Source: Pseudomonas sp. BN411 (lineage in GTDB: Bacteria > Pseudomonadota > Gammaproteobacteria > Pseudomonadales > Pseudomonadaceae). Taken from it: DNA of 64,000 nucleotides. The position numbers and the translations under genes were made by a program. The notes under the pieces were generated by a model. That model was not told where the DNA came from, ran no database searches, and worked only from the letters and a program-made list of their open reading frames with translations. Location: positions 124,001 through 188,000 of the forward strand of contig NZ_SSOM01000073.1 in assembly GCF_029871235.1 (NCBI RefSeq), written 5' to 3'. Below, piece by piece: positions 1-9,615 of the stretch (the first letter of the stretch is position 1; every line of letters starts with the position of its first letter).

Positions 1-707
1 ATGATGCCTTCGCCATCGGCGCCATCCTCGAAGGCATCGGCGGTTATCAATGCCGGGGTGCGCGACATGCCCTGCCAGCGGGCACGCTGTCGCTGATGAA
101 CCCCGAGGAGCCCCATACCGGCCATGCCGAGTCCGAGCGGCTGGTCTATCGCATGCTCTACGTCGAGGAGTCGCGCCTGCCCGCACTGCTCGGACGCAAG
201 CGTCTGCCCAGCGGCTTCCGCGAGCTGAATCCGGCCGATGACGGGCAGGTTGCGGCCGGGTTGGCACGCTTGGCCGCGGAGTTCGAGCGTGGCGATGCAC
301 TGGCCGTGGAAAGCGAGCTGCTGGAGGTGCTGGAGCGGGTGTTCATTCGCCACGGTGGCTTGCGCGCGGCAGCGCCTGCCGCACGCGATGGCGGCGTAAC
401 GGCTTTCCTGCGCGACTACCTGGAGGCGCACTACGCCGAGGCGGTGAGCCTCGAACAGATGGCTGGCTTGGTCCAGCGCCATCCGCGCCACCTGATTGAA
501 GCCTTTCGTCGTGCCTACGGCGTGCCGCCGCATACCTACCTGTTGCAACGTCGGGTGCGTGAGGCCAAGCGCCTCTTGCTCGGTGACCAGTCGCCGCTGG
601 AGGTGGCACTGTCCCTGGGCTTCTACGACCAGGCGCACTTCTCCGGCACCTTCAAGCGGTTCACCGGCGTCACGCCGGGGCATTTTCGTCGCGCCGCGCG
701 CACCTGA
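1..707 (+). CDS. AraC-family transcriptional regulator (5' truncated)
   Basis: The reading frame is open from the window edge (first full codon at base 3), so the start lies outside and the ATG at 96 is internal. About 234 residues are visible. The N-terminal part looks like the end of an AraC-type cupin sensor domain (DAFAIGAILEGIGGYQCRGA, then a segment ending NPEEPHTGHA). The C-terminal ~100 residues form the double helix-turn-helix DNA-binding domain, with VSLEQMAGLVQRHPRHLIEAF and the typical second-helix signature GFYDQAHFSGTFKRFTGVTP. The LysE-type exporter starts 69 bp downstream on the same strand, so local control of that exporter is a reasonable inference. The ligand is unknown. 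Confidence 0.9.
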   Translation, partial: DAFAIGAILEGIGGYQCRGARHALPAGTLSLMNPEEPHTGHAESERLVYRMLYVEESRLPALLGRKRLPSGFRELNPADDGQVAAGLARLAAEFERGDALAVESELLEVLERVFIRHGGLRAAAPAARDGGVTAFLRDYLEAHYAEAVSLEQMAGLVQRHPRHLIEAFRRAYGVPPHTYLLQRRVREAKRLLLGDQSPLEVALSLGFYDQAHFSGTFKRFTGVTPGHFRRAART

Positions 708-776
708 GTTTTCTCCAAGACCGCCGCCCCATCTGGCTTCGACACTGCCGGCCGTGTTCCACGGAGGTTCGAAGCC

Positions 777-1391
777 ATGCTCGCGTTGTTCCTGCTGGTC
801 GCCAGCACCCATTTCGCCGCCCTGCTGTCGCCAGGGCCGGATTTCTTCCTGTTACTGCGCGCCGGATTGGTGAAAGGTCTGCGCCATGCTGATGGCTGCG
901 CGTCGGGCATCGCCCTGGCGAACCTCTTGTCGATGCTAGTGGTACTGCTGGCGCTGAGCCTGTTGCCTGAATCGGGCGGGACATTCTGGCTGGTGCTGCA
1001 ACTGGTTGGCGGTGGCTATTTCGTCTGGATCGGTGGCCAGGCACTGCTGGCCCGGCGGGAGCTGGTGCTGCCGGAAGCCGAGACCGGCCAGCGCGGCTCA
1101 TGGCGCCATGGATTCACTGAGGGTTTGCTGGCCAGCAGCCTGAATCCAAAGCTGCCGATTTTCTACGCGGGCCTGTTTGGTGTGCTGCGCAATGCGGCGA
1201 TGCCGGGGTGGGGGCTGGCCATGAGCATGGCCTGGATGACCGCTGTGGTGCTGTTCTGGGATATGGCGCTGGCGCGGCTGCTCGGTTATCCGCGCTGGCG
1301 TGTTTGGCTGCGGTTGCGAGTCAGGGTGCTGGATAGGCTTTGCGGTGCGTTTCTGCTGGCGCTGGGGCTGTGGTTGGTGGTCAGCGTGTAG
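777..1391 (+). CDS. LysE/RhtB-family amino acid exporter
   Basis: Inner-membrane exporter of 204 residues, the usual LysE/RhtB length. The N-terminal SPGPDFFLLLRAGLVKG stretch (residues ~18-34) is the family signature, followed by several hydrophobic helices (for example LANLLSMLVVLLALSLL). The start is preceded by an 'ACGGAGG' ribosome-binding site. The family exports amino acids or related small metabolites by proton antiport; the substrate here cannot be told. It follows an AraC regulator on the same strand. The TAG stop codon is itself the first three bases of a 22-bp inverted repeat arm, so the repeat abuts the coding end. Confidence 0.88.
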   Translation: MLALFLLVASTHFAALLSPGPDFFLLLRAGLVKGLRHADGCASGIALANLLSMLVVLLALSLLPESGGTFWLVLQLVGGGYFVWIGGQALLARRELVLPEAETGQRGSWRHGFTEGLLASSLNPKLPIFYAGLFGVLRNAAMPGWGLAMSMAWMTAVVLFWDMALARLLGYPRWRVWLRLRVRVLDRLCGAFLLALGLWLVVSV

Positions 1392-1450
1392 GAGCGAGCT
1401 CTGCTCGCGATCTGCGCGGCACGGAGCTTCGCGAGCAGAGCTCGCTCCTA
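1389..1450. repeat. REP-like perfect inverted repeat (family C)
   Basis: Two perfect 22-bp arms (1389-1410 and 1429-1450) beginning TAGGAGCGAGCTCTG are separated by 18 bp. The left arm starts with the stop codon of the LysE gene. The element fills most of the 85-bp gap between two convergent genes. Its form matches Pseudomonas REP/REPIN elements, and it could also act as a bidirectional transcription block. No U-tract follows either arm. Confidence 0.8.
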
Positions 1451-1476
1451 CGTCCGTGCGTGCGTGCGGGAGAAAC

Positions 1477-2211
1477 TTAGTCGCGCTCCAGTAGCCAGGC
1501 GCGCTTGCCGGGGGAGTATTCGGGCATTTCGTCGATCTGGGCGCGGTTGCGCGCTTCGAGGATTTCCAGTTCATCGCCGTCGTGAACGAAGATCCACGCG
1601 GCGCCCTGGTTGCCGTTCTGCAGCCAGATGCTGTCGTTTTCGCCACTCATGGCCGCGCAGTCGCCAGCCAGGCAGAGGGCGTAGCGATCCGCGCCCGGCA
1701 GGCCTTCGAGGCTGCCATCGGCGTTGAACTTGACCAGACCGCCCTCGCCCTGGCCTTCGACGATCTTCCAGTCGCCGCCGAGGTAGGCGGAGTAGAGCGC
1801 ATGCTCGAAGGCGCTGCCCGGTGGGGCGCCTTCTGCCGGAGCTGTCTCCGGATGGACGAAACGCTGCTCGGGAAGGTTCTCGCTGGCCTGCTGCACCAGC
1901 TCGTTGCCGTCCACTTCCAGCACTTCGTGGTAGTCGCCGTAGAAATCCACCCGCCAGTTGCCATCTTCCTGGGCCGCGAGACGGCCTTCACCCAGCTCGA
2001 AGCCGTTGCTGTAGTGGGCTTCGCCGGTCTTCTGGTCGATCTGCCACTCCAGGTTGGGGCCGTAGGCGAGCAGGGATTCACGCAGCTTGCCCTCCTTGGC
2101 CGCGGCATTGATCGCCGCCTGGTTGATCCAGATGCCGCTAGGGTCAGACGGGGTGCTGGAGCAGCCGCCAAGAATGGCCGCGCAAAGCAGCAGGGGGAGG
2201 GTGTAGCGCAT
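1477..2211 (-). CDS. predicted outer-membrane lipoprotein of unknown function
   Basis: A 244-residue protein starting at the ATG whose complement is 2209-2211. This start is chosen because it yields a clean lipoprotein signal peptide (MRYTLPLLLCAAILGGC, lipobox LGGC, lipidated Cys17) and has an AAGGAA ribosome-binding site just upstream. The longer upstream frame overlaps ridA and has no signal peptide. The mature part is acidic and tryptophan-rich with repeated short sheets; I recognise no named domain. It is the last gene of the rpoZ-spoT-ridA strand series, 55 bp after ridA with a hairpin in between. Confidence 0.8.
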   Translation of the reverse strand: MRYTLPLLLCAAILGGCSSTPSDPSGIWINQAAINAAAKEGKLRESLLAYGPNLEWQIDQKTGEAHYSNGFELGEGRLAAQEDGNWRVDFYGDYHEVLEVDGNELVQQASENLPEQRFVHPETAPAEGAPPGSAFEHALYSAYLGGDWKIVEGQGEGGLVKFNADGSLEGLPGADRYALCLAGDCAAMSGENDSIWLQNGNQGAAWIFVHDGDELEILEARNRAQIDEMPEYSPGKRAWLLERD

Positions 2212-2233
2212 TTCGGATTCCTTCCGGAACGGT

Positions 2234-2257
2234 GCCACGGGCCGGACGGCCCGTGGC
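2234..2257. other. intergenic hairpin between ridA and the lipoprotein gene
   Basis: A perfect 10-bp stem (GCCACGGGCC / GGCCCGTGGC) with a GGAC loop. No U-tract follows on the minus strand, so it looks like an mRNA stabiliser, pause or weak attenuator rather than a full terminator. Confidence 0.5.
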
Positions 2258-2266
2258 GGAGACGAA

Positions 2267-2647
2267 TTATTCGAGGACCAGGATGGCGTCCATTTCCACC
2301 TGGGAGCCGCGCGGCAGGGCGGCGACGCCGATGGCGGCACGGGCGGGGTAGGGCTGCTCGAAGTAACGGCCCATGACTTCGTTGACCTTGGCGAAGTGGG
2401 ACAGGTCGGTCAGGAAGATGTTCAGCTTGACGATGTCCTTGAAGGAACCGCCGGCGGCTTCGGCCACGGCCTTCAGGTTTTCGAACACCTGCACGGTCTG
2501 GGCTTCGAAGCCTTCAACCAGTTCCATGGTTTTCGGGTCCAGCGGGATCTGGCCGGACATGTAGACGGTGTTGCCGGCCTTGATGGCCTGGGAGTAAGTG
2601 CCGATGGCGGCGGGGGCCTTGTCGCTGCTGATGACGGTCTTGCTCAT
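2267..2647 (-). CDS. ridA: RidA-family 2-iminobutanoate/2-iminopropanoate deaminase
   Basis: A 126-residue RidA (YjgF/YER057c/UK114) protein. The family hydrolyses reactive enamine/imine intermediates released by PLP enzymes. Visible signatures are [20 protein letters not shown] near the N-terminus and the C-terminal [20 protein letters not shown], which holds the imine-binding Arg (Arg103, equivalent to E. coli Arg105) and the conserved Glu in QVEMDA. The length is typical. It starts 28 bp after spoT on the same strand, the usual Pseudomonas arrangement, and is probably co-transcribed. A second, more divergent RidA paralogue lies at 27474-27827. Confidence 0.93.
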   Translation of the reverse strand: MSKTVISSDKAPAAIGTYSQAIKAGNTVYMSGQIPLDPKTMELVEGFEAQTVQVFENLKAVAEAAGGSFKDIVKLNIFLTDLSHFAKVNEVMGRYFEQPYPARAAIGVAALPRGSQVEMDAILVLE

Positions 2648-2675
2648 GAGAACTCCTTGGGTTTCTTGGGATCGG

Positions 2676-4784
2676 CTACGCCCGCACGCGGGTGATACGG
2701 ATCACCCCCTTGAGCGCACGCAGCTTCTTGATCACGCGGGCCAGATGCACACGGTCGTGCACGCTGACTACCAGCTGGACCACGCTGATGCGGCCATCGC
2801 GCTCGTCCATGCTGATTTTCTCGATATTGCCATCGGCGGCATTGACGCTGCTGGCGAGCAGGGCGATCAGGCCGCGCTGGTGCTCCAGCTCCACGCGCAG
2901 TTCGACATTGAACTCGCCGGCAACGTCCTTGGCCCAGGACAGCTGGATGCATTTCTCCGGGTTGTGCCGGATTTCGCTGATGTTCTTGCAGTTTTCCAGG
3001 TGCACCACCATGCCCTTGCCGGCGGACAGGTGACCGACGATGGGGTCGCCCGGGATCGGCGTGCAGCACTTGGCGTAGCTCAGCACCAGGCCCTCGGTGC
3101 CACGGATCGCCAGCGGACCCTCGGGGTTCGGCAGCTGCTCGCCGTCGCTGGCCAGCAGGCGACGGGCGACCACGTAGGCCATGCGATTGCCGAGGCCGAC
3201 GTCTTCCAGCAGGTCTTCGATCACGTCCAGGCGGTACTCGCCGAGGACGGCCTGGATGCGCTCGGGGCTGATCTTGTCCAGGTGGCTCTCGAAGCCGGCC
3301 AGTGCCTTGTTCAGCAGGCGTTCGCCGAGGCTGATGGACTCCGAGCGGCGCTGTTGCTTGAGGGCGTGGCGGATATGGGTGCGTGCCTTGCCTGTGACGA
3401 CGAAGTTGAGCCAGGCCGGGTTTGGCCGGGCGCCCGGCGCGGTGACGATCTCGACCGTCTCGCCGCTCTGCAGCGGTTCGGACAGCGGCGCCAGGCGGCG
3501 GTTGATGCGGCAGGCGATACAGGTGTTGCCGACATCGGTGTGCACGGCGTAGGCGAAGTCGACCGCGGTGGAGCCTTTCGGCAGCTCCATGATGCGGCCC
3601 TTGGGCGTGAACACGTAGACCTCGTCGGGGAAGAGGTCGATCTTCACGCTCTCGATGAATTCCAGGGAGTTGCCGGCGCGTTGCTGCAGTTCCAGGATGC
3701 CCTTGACCCACTGACGGGCGCGGGCGTGGGTGCCCTTGGGCTGGTCGTCCTCGGTGGACTTGTACAGCCAGTGGGCGGCGATGCCGTTGTTGGCCATCTC
3801 TTCCATCTCGCGAGTGCGGATCTGGATCTCGATGGGTACGCCGTGCATGCCGAACAGGGTGGTATGCAGCGACTGGTAGCCGTTGGCCTTGGGAATCGCG
3901 ATGTAGTCCTTGAAGCGGCCGGGCAGCGGCTTGTACAGGTTGTGCACGGCGCCGAGCACGCGGTAGCAGGTGTCGACCTTGTCGACGATGATGCGGAAGG
4001 CGTAGACGTCCATGATTTCGTTGAACGCCCGGCGCTTGCCGCGCATCTTCTTGTAGATGCTGTAGAGGTGCTTCTCGCGGCCGATGACCTCGCCTTCCAT
4101 GCCTTCACGACGCAAGCAGTTGGTCAGCGATTCCTCGATCTTGTTGACGATTTCCTTGCGGTTGCCGCGGGCGCGACGCACTGCGGTGCGAATGCGCTCG
4201 GAGCGCATCGGGTGCATCGCCTTGAAGCCGAGGTCCTCGAATTCCACGCGCATGCTGTGCATGCCCAGCCGGTTGGCGATGGGGGCGTAGATTTCCAGGG
4301 TTTCCTTGGCGATGCGCCGGCGCTTCTCGCCGGACAGCACTTCCAGGGTGCGCATGTTGTGCAGGCGGTCGGCCAGCTTGACCAGGATCACGCGGATGTC
4401 GCGCGCCATGGCCATGGCCATCTTCTGGAAGTTTTCGGCCTGGGCTTCTGCCTTGGACTCGAAGTTCATCTGGGTCAGCTTGCTGACCCCGTCCACCAGC
4501 TCGGCGACGGTTTCGCCGAATTGCCCGCTGAGGGCTTCCTTGGCGATGCCGGTGTCCTCGATCACGTCATGCAGCATCGCGGCCATCAGGCTCTGATGGT
4601 CCATGTGCATGTCGGCGAGGATGCTGGCTACGGCGAGCGGGTGGGTGACGTAGGCTTCACCGCTGCGACGGCGCTGACCGTCGTGCGCCTGCTCGGCGTA
4701 GAAGTAGGCTCGGCGCACCAGGTTGACCTGGTCGGCGCCGAGATAGGTCGAAAGTCGTTCGGCAAGGGCGTCTATGCTCGGCAA
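2676..4784 (-). CDS. spoT: bifunctional (p)ppGpp synthetase/hydrolase SpoT
   Basis: A 702-residue RelA/SpoT homologue controlling the stringent alarmone. An N-terminal HD hydrolase domain is intact: His48, the HDVIEDT motif at 72-78 and [11 protein letters not shown]. It is followed by the synthetase domain ([20 protein letters not shown], then [13 protein letters not shown]), a TGS domain around residues 385-450 ([29 protein letters not shown]) and a C-terminal ACT domain (about 625-700). With the HD residues kept, hydrolysis is expected; synthetase activity is inferred from family architecture. It lies 60 bp after rpoZ, the common rpoZ-spoT pairing. Confidence 0.96.
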   Translation of the reverse strand: MPSIDALAERLSTYLGADQVNLVRRAYFYAEQAHDGQRRRSGEAYVTHPLAVASILADMHMDHQSLMAAMLHDVIEDTGIAKEALSGQFGETVAELVDGVSKLTQMNFESKAEAQAENFQKMAMAMARDIRVILVKLADRLHNMRTLEVLSGEKRRRIAKETLEIYAPIANRLGMHSMRVEFEDLGFKAMHPMRSERIRTAVRRARGNRKEIVNKIEESLTNCLRREGMEGEVIGREKHLYSIYKKMRGKRRAFNEIMDVYAFRIIVDKVDTCYRVLGAVHNLYKPLPGRFKDYIAIPKANGYQSLHTTLFGMHGVPIEIQIRTREMEEMANNGIAAHWLYKSTEDDQPKGTHARARQWVKGILELQQRAGNSLEFIESVKIDLFPDEVYVFTPKGRIMELPKGSTAVDFAYAVHTDVGNTCIACRINRRLAPLSEPLQSGETVEIVTAPGARPNPAWLNFVVTGKARTHIRHALKQQRRSESISLGERLLNKALAGFESHLDKISPERIQAVLGEYRLDVIEDLLEDVGLGNRMAYVVARRLLASDGEQLPNPEGPLAIRGTEGLVLSYAKCCTPIPGDPIVGHLSAGKGMVVHLENCKNISEIRHNPEKCIQLSWAKDVAGEFNVELRVELEHQRGLIALLASSVNAADGNIEKISMDERDGRISVVQLVVSVHDRVHLARVIKKLRALKGVIRITRVRA

Positions 4785-4844
4785 GATATTTCTCCTTGCC
4801 GGCCTTCGTTACCCTGCGCCGTGCGACGTCGACCAGGCATAGGA

Positions 4845-5108
4845 TCAGAGGGCCTCGTTGGCCTCGTCCTCGAATGCGGCGAACAGCGGCTCTTCTTCAA
4901 CGATGTCTTCCTGGGCGACGACTTCGTAGTCGACCAGGCCGGCAGCGATTTCGCGCAGGGCGACTACGGTCGGCTTGTCGTTTTCCCAGGCTACCTTCGG
5001 CTCTTTGCCGCCGGTGGCCAGCTGACGGGAACGCTTGGTAGCGAGCATGACCAGCTCGAAGCGGTTGTCGACGTTTTCCAGGCAATCTTCAACAGTAACG
5101 CGGGCCAT
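4845..5108 (-). CDS. rpoZ: RNA polymerase omega subunit
   Basis: An 87-residue protein beginning [20 protein letters not shown], with AYKRSRQL-type helix [11 protein letters not shown] and an acidic C-terminal tail, all diagnostic of omega. It binds the beta' subunit, helps core assembly and forms part of a ppGpp site in proteobacterial RNA polymerase, which fits its place directly upstream of spoT. It lies 178 bp downstream of gmk, enough room for its own promoter. Confidence 0.96.
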   Translation of the reverse strand: MARVTVEDCLENVDNRFELVMLATKRSRQLATGGKEPKVAWENDKPTVVALREIAAGLVDYEVVAQEDIVEEEPLFAAFEDEANEAL

Positions 5109-5286
5109 GGTGTTCCTCGTAGCACGAAATGGGTGGCTGATACTTTGCCCGGATCGGGCGAGCGGACTGAATAGTCTAAAAAATCGCCACCATTTAGGGA
5201 AGCGCCGATTTTCGGCGCTCCTGTGGTGGAGTGTGGCTCAAGGCTGGCCAGGGAACCAGCTATCGCCGTAATAGACGCTTTCGCGC

Positions 5287-5919
<633 letters not shown>

Positions 5920-6783
5920 TTACTCGATGTTCTGGACTTGTTCGCGCATCTGCTCGATCAACACCTTGAGGTTGACCGCAGCCTGGGTGCTGCGCGGATC
6001 GAAGGCCTTGGAGCCCAGGGTATTGGCTTCGCGGTTGAGCTCCTGCATCAGGAAGTCCAGGCGGCGGCCGGCGGCACCGCCGGCCTTGAGTACGCGGCGG
6101 ACTTCGCTGATGTGGGTACCGAGGCGGTCCAGCTCTTCGGCGACATCACTCTTCTGCGCCAGCAGCACCATTTCCTGTTCCAGGCGTTGCGGGTCCAGCT
6201 CGGCCTTCATCTCGGTGAAGCGGTCGAGGATCTTCTGGCGCTGGCCGGCAAGCATCTGCGGAACCAGCGCGCGCAGGGCAGTGACTTCTTCCTGCATGGC
6301 ATCCAGACGCTCATTGAGCAGTCGGGCCAGTTCGGCGCCTTCGCGGGAGCGGCCGTTCTTCAGCTCGACGAGGGCCTGGGCGAAGGCTTCCATGGCGGCG
6401 GCGTTGAGCGCTTGCGGATCGGCGGCATCGGCTACCAGCACGCCCGGCCAGGCAAGCACTTCCAGGGGATTGAGCGGTGCCGGTTGCTGGATCAGCGCGG
6501 CGACGCTCTCGGCGGCCTGGATCAGTTGGCTGGCGCGCTCGCGGTCCACCTGCAGCGGCTTGCCGGCGCTTTCTTCGGCCATGCGCAGGGTGCATTCCAC
6601 CTTGCCGCGGGAGAGGCCCTGGCGCAGGGCCTCGCGCACCGGGCCTTCGAGGTCGCGGAAGGCTTCCGGCAGTCGCAGATGGGGTTCGAGGTAGCGGTGG
6701 TTCACCGAGCGCAGTTCCCAGCTCAGGGTGCCGTGGGAGCCCGCCCGTTCGACGCGGGCGAAGGCGGTCATGCTGTGCACCAT
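5920..6783 (-). CDS. yicC: YicC-family endoribonuclease-like protein
   Basis: A 287-residue protein with the YicC N-terminal domain (starting MVHSMTAFARVE, with WELRSVNHRYLE) and the C-terminal DUF1732 segment (RVLKAGGAAGRRLDFLMQEL, then REANTLGSKAF). E. coli YicC has been linked to small RNA turnover and endoribonuclease activity. The gene lies just upstream of gmk, as in many proteobacteria, and is divergent from rph, another RNA-processing gene. Confidence 0.92.
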   Translation of the reverse strand: MVHSMTAFARVERAGSHGTLSWELRSVNHRYLEPHLRLPEAFRDLEGPVREALRQGLSRGKVECTLRMAEESAGKPLQVDRERASQLIQAAESVAALIQQPAPLNPLEVLAWPGVLVADAADPQALNAAAMEAFAQALVELKNGRSREGAELARLLNERLDAMQEEVTALRALVPQMLAGQRQKILDRFTEMKAELDPQRLEQEMVLLAQKSDVAEELDRLGTHISEVRRVLKAGGAAGRRLDFLMQELNREANTLGSKAFDPRSTQAAVNLKVLIEQMREQVQNIE

Positions 6784-6883
6784 GGGGTTTCCTCTTCTCG
6801 GTTTCGGCGATCAAAGGAGGGGATTGTAGCCCAGGCGGCCTGCGCCTCCCAACGCGGCGATGTCGCCCATGCCGTCGGGCCTC

Positions 6884-6889
6884 TATAAT
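6884..6889 (+). promoter_or_regulatory. probable -10 box for rph
   Basis: A perfect TATAAT in an otherwise GC-rich divergent gap, 34 bp before the rph ATG. The -35 position (TGTCGC at 6861-6866 with a 17-bp spacer) is weak, so the call rests on the -10 alone. Confidence 0.45.
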
Positions 6890-6922
6890 GGCGGCAGATT
6901 TCTCCCGAACAGGTAAGCCCCC

Positions 6923-7642
6923 ATGAAACGTCCCAGTGGCCGCGCGGCCGATCAGCTGCGCCCGATCCGCATCACCCGCAACTACACCAAGCATGCCGAA
7001 GGCTCGGTGCTGGTGGAGTTTGGGGATACCAAAGTGATCTGCACGGCCAGCGTCGAAGCCGGCGTGCCGCGTTTCCTCAAGGGGCAGGGCCAGGGTTGGC
7101 TGACCGCCGAATACGGCATGCTGCCGCGCGCCACCGGTGAGCGTAACCAGCGCGAAGCCAGCCGTGGCAAGCAGGGCGGCCGCACCCTGGAGATCCAGCG
7201 TCTGATCGGCCGCTCGCTGCGCGCTGCGCTGGACATGACCAAGCTGGGCGAGAACACCATCTATCTGGATTGCGATGTGATCCAGGCCGATGGCGGCACC
7301 CGTACCGCGTCGATCACCGGCGCCATGGTGGCTCTGGTGGATGCGCTGAAAGTGCTGAAGAAGCGCGGTGCCCTGAAGGGCGAGCCGCTGAAGCAGATGG
7401 TCGCTGCGGTGTCCGTTGGCATCTACCAGGGCGAGCCGGTGCTGGACCTGGACTACCTGGAAGACGCCGCCGCCGAAACCGACCTGAACGTGGTCATGAC
7501 CGATGCCGGCGGCTTCATCGAAGTCCAGGGTACCGCCGAGGGCGCTCCCTTCCAGCCGGAAGAGCTGAACGCGATGCTCGAGCTGGCGCGCAAGGGCCTG
7601 AATGATCTGTTCGAGCTGCAGCGCGCCGCCCTGGCCGACTGA
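6923..7642 (+). CDS. rph: ribonuclease PH
   Basis: A 239-residue phosphorolytic 3'-5' exoribonuclease that trims tRNA 3' ends. The start [18 protein letters not shown], the phosphate-binding region [10 protein letters not shown] and the motif [19 protein letters not shown] are characteristic, and the length matches full-length, active enzymes. An AGGTAAG sequence lies just before the ATG. It is divergent from yicC and followed 28 bp later by a small membrane protein gene. Confidence 0.97.
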   Translation: MKRPSGRAADQLRPIRITRNYTKHAEGSVLVEFGDTKVICTASVEAGVPRFLKGQGQGWLTAEYGMLPRATGERNQREASRGKQGGRTLEIQRLIGRSLRAALDMTKLGENTIYLDCDVIQADGGTRTASITGAMVALVDALKVLKKRGALKGEPLKQMVAAVSVGIYQGEPVLDLDYLEDAAAETDLNVVMTDAGGFIEVQGTAEGAPFQPEELNAMLELARKGLNDLFELQRAALAD

Positions 7643-7670
7643 CGCCGACATTGCACGAGGAGGTGCAGGA

Positions 7671-8036
7671 ATGGACGAGCCAACTGAGTATCAGGAGCCT
7701 ACCCGGGAAGTCCGGCAGTGGGCGATGTTCTGCCACTTCTCCGCCTTCCTCGGCCTGGTGTTCCCCTTTGGCAACCTGCTGGGTCCGCTGATCGTCTGGC
7801 AGATCAAGAAGGACCTCGATCCCTTCGTCGATGCCCAGGGCAAGGAAGCGCTGAACTTCCAGATCACCGTGGCGCTGGCCGTGGTGCTGTGCTTCCTGCT
7901 GATGCTGGTGGTGATCGGCTTCCCGTTGCTCGGCCTGGTGAGCATTGGTGCGCTGGTGCTGACCATCATCGCCGGGATCAAGGCCAACGAAGGTCAGGCG
8001 TATCGCTACCCCTTCTGCTGGCGCCTGGTGAAATAG
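7671..8036 (+). CDS. DUF4870-type small membrane protein
   Basis: A 121-residue protein. The start at 7671 is chosen because it has an excellent ribosome-binding site (GAGGAGGTGCAGGA) and gives a start matching the family; the upstream frame overlaps rph. After a short hydrophilic N-terminus come three or four membrane segments (MFCHFSAFLGLVFPFGNLLG, ITVALAVVLCFLLMLVVIG, LVSIGALVLTIIAGI), with the conserved DPFVDAQGKEALNFQ between them, typical of DUF4870 proteins. The function is unknown. It ends at a strong terminator shared with crc. Confidence 0.85.
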   Translation: MDEPTEYQEPTREVRQWAMFCHFSAFLGLVFPFGNLLGPLIVWQIKKDLDPFVDAQGKEALNFQITVALAVVLCFLLMLVVIGFPLLGLVSIGALVLTIIAGIKANEGQAYRYPFCWRLVK

Positions 8037-8053
8037 GCCGAATCGCGGACAAG

Positions 8054-8081
8054 AAAAAGCCGGCTCGAAAGCCGGCTTTTT
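8054..8081. terminator. bidirectional intrinsic terminator between the DUF4870 gene and crc
   Basis: The stem AAAAAGCCGGC / GCCGGCTTTTT with loop TCGAAA gives a U-run on either strand. It lies between two convergent stop codons and should end transcription of both genes. Confidence 0.9.
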
Positions 8082-8091
8082 TCTGCCTGGA

Positions 8092-8871
8092 TTACACGCT
8101 CAGCAGCCAGTCGTAGTCGACGATCAGCGGCGCGTGCTGCGAGAAGCGCGGCTGGCGCGGCAGCTTGGCGCCCTTCACGAAGCGGCGCAGCCCCGGTGTC
8201 AGCACCTGGTAGTCGAAGCGCCAGCCGAGATTGAGCATCTCAGCCTGCTCGCTGTCCGGCCACCAGCTGAACTGGTCGCCTTCGCGGCTGACTTCGCGCA
8301 GGGCATCGACGTAGCCCATGTTGCCAAACACTTCGTCCATCCAGGCGCGCTCGGGCGCCAGGAAGCCCGGGATCTGCTGGCAGTCGCGCCAGTTCTTCAC
8401 ATCCAGCTTCTGGTGCGCAACGTACAGCGAGCCGCAGTAGATGTACTCGCGGCGCTTGCGGCGCTGCTTGTTCAGATAATGGGTGAGGTCGTCCATGAAC
8501 TTGAACTTGTGGTTCAGGTTCTCGTCCCCGCCTTGCCCGGAAGGCAGCAGCAGGGTGGCGATGCTCACTTTGTCGAAATCTGCCTGCAGGTAGCGTCCGT
8601 ACCGATCGCAGGACTCGAAGCCGAGTCCCCAGATAACCGCCTTGGGTTGCAACCGCGAATAGAGCGCCACGCCACCTTGGGCAGGCACTTCGGCATCGCC
8701 GGCATAGAGGAAATAACCATCCAGTTGGAAGGCAGGGTCGTCCAGGTCGAAGGCGGAGGCACGGGTGTCTTGCAGGCAGATCACGTCGGCATTCTGAGCT
8801 TGCAGCCAGCTGAGGAGACCTCGCTCGGCTGCCGCTTGAATACCATTCACGTTCACACTGATGATCCGCAT
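8092..8871 (-). CDS. crc: catabolite repression control protein Crc
   Basis: A 259-residue protein with the exonuclease III/endonuclease-phosphatase fold, recognised as Crc by sequence and by its place divergent from pyrE. Crc works with Hfq to repress translation of catabolite-controlled mRNAs in Pseudomonas and has no nuclease activity. The sequence supports this: positions matching ExoIII Glu34, Asp151, Asn153 and Asp258 read Asp (LQDTRAS), Ser and Tyr (CGSLYVAH) and Gln (SQHAPL). The Asn of VNVNG and the Asp of RFDYQ are kept. No crcZ-type small RNA gene is seen in this window. Confidence 0.95.
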   Translation of the reverse strand: MRIISVNVNGIQAAAERGLLSWLQAQNADVICLQDTRASAFDLDDPAFQLDGYFLYAGDAEVPAQGGVALYSRLQPKAVIWGLGFESCDRYGRYLQADFDKVSIATLLLPSGQGGDENLNHKFKFMDDLTHYLNKQRRKRREYIYCGSLYVAHQKLDVKNWRDCQQIPGFLAPERAWMDEVFGNMGYVDALREVSREGDQFSWWPDSEQAEMLNLGWRFDYQVLTPGLRRFVKGAKLPRQPRFSQHAPLIVDYDWLLSV

Positions 8872-8951
8872 AAATGGCCCCCAAAAACACGTGCGTGTAT
8901 GATACCCGAGCTCTTTCTATTTAGCTAAATCCGTGCCGTCCGAGGCTTTTC

Positions 8952-9593
8952 ATGCAGGCGTACCAGCGCGATTTCATTCGCTTTGCCATCGAGCGCGGGG
9001 TTCTGCGTTTCGGTGAGTTCACTCTCAAGTCCGGGCGTACCAGCCCCTATTTCTTCAATGCCGGCCTGTTCAACAGCGGCCTTGCCCTTGCCAAGCTCGG
9101 CCGATTCTATGCGGCCGCCGTGGTGGATAGCGGCATTCCTTTCGATGTGCTGTTCGGCCCGGCCTACAAGGGCATTCCGCTGGCGGCTGCCACTGCCGTG
9201 GCGCTGGCCGAACATCACCAGATCGACATCCCGTGGTGCTTCAATCGCAAGGAAGCCAAAGACCATGGCGAAGGCGGCACCCTGGTTGGCGCGCCGCTCG
9301 AAGGTCGCGTGCTGATCATCGATGACGTGATCACCGCCGGTACGGCGATCCGCGAAGTCATGCAGATTATCCAGGCGCAGAACGCCCAGGCGGCTGGCGT
9401 GCTGATCGCACTTAATCGCCAGGAGCGCGGCCAGGGCGAACTCTCGGCTATACAGGAAGTGGAGCGTGACTTCGGCATGCCGGTAGTCAGCATCGTCTCT
9501 CTGGAGCAGGTACTGGAGTATCTGGCTGGTGACGCCGAGCTGAAGAAACACCTGCCTGCCGTGGAAACCTATCGCGCCAACTTCGGTATCTGA
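8952..9593 (+). CDS. pyrE: orotate phosphoribosyltransferase
   Basis: A 213-residue enzyme that makes orotidine 5'-monophosphate from orotate and PRPP in pyrimidine synthesis. The PRPP-binding motif [16 protein letters not shown] (residues ~119-133) and the loop [14 protein letters not shown] are complete. The 80-bp gap to divergent crc holds a TATGAT box at 8898-8903 as a possible -10, without a good -35. Confidence 0.97.
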   Translation: MQAYQRDFIRFAIERGVLRFGEFTLKSGRTSPYFFNAGLFNSGLALAKLGRFYAAAVVDSGIPFDVLFGPAYKGIPLAAATAVALAEHHQIDIPWCFNRKEAKDHGEGGTLVGAPLEGRVLIIDDVITAGTAIREVMQIIQAQNAQAAGVLIALNRQERGQGELSAIQEVERDFGMPVVSIVSLEQVLEYLAGDAELKKHLPAVETYRANFGI

Positions 9594-9615
9594 CCATTCG
9601 GGGCCGGGAGTCCTC

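Noticed and set aside
2598-5174. An 858-codon open frame on the plus strand opposite spoT and rpoZ
   Set aside because: It mirrors spoT in a high-GC genome, is rich in Val/Ala/His/Gln/Asp as antisense frames are, and has no ribosome-binding site or domain. spoT is unmistakable.
5201-5219. Stem downstream of gmk as an intrinsic terminator
   Set aside because: An 8-bp stem with no U-tract on the minus strand; too weak to call.
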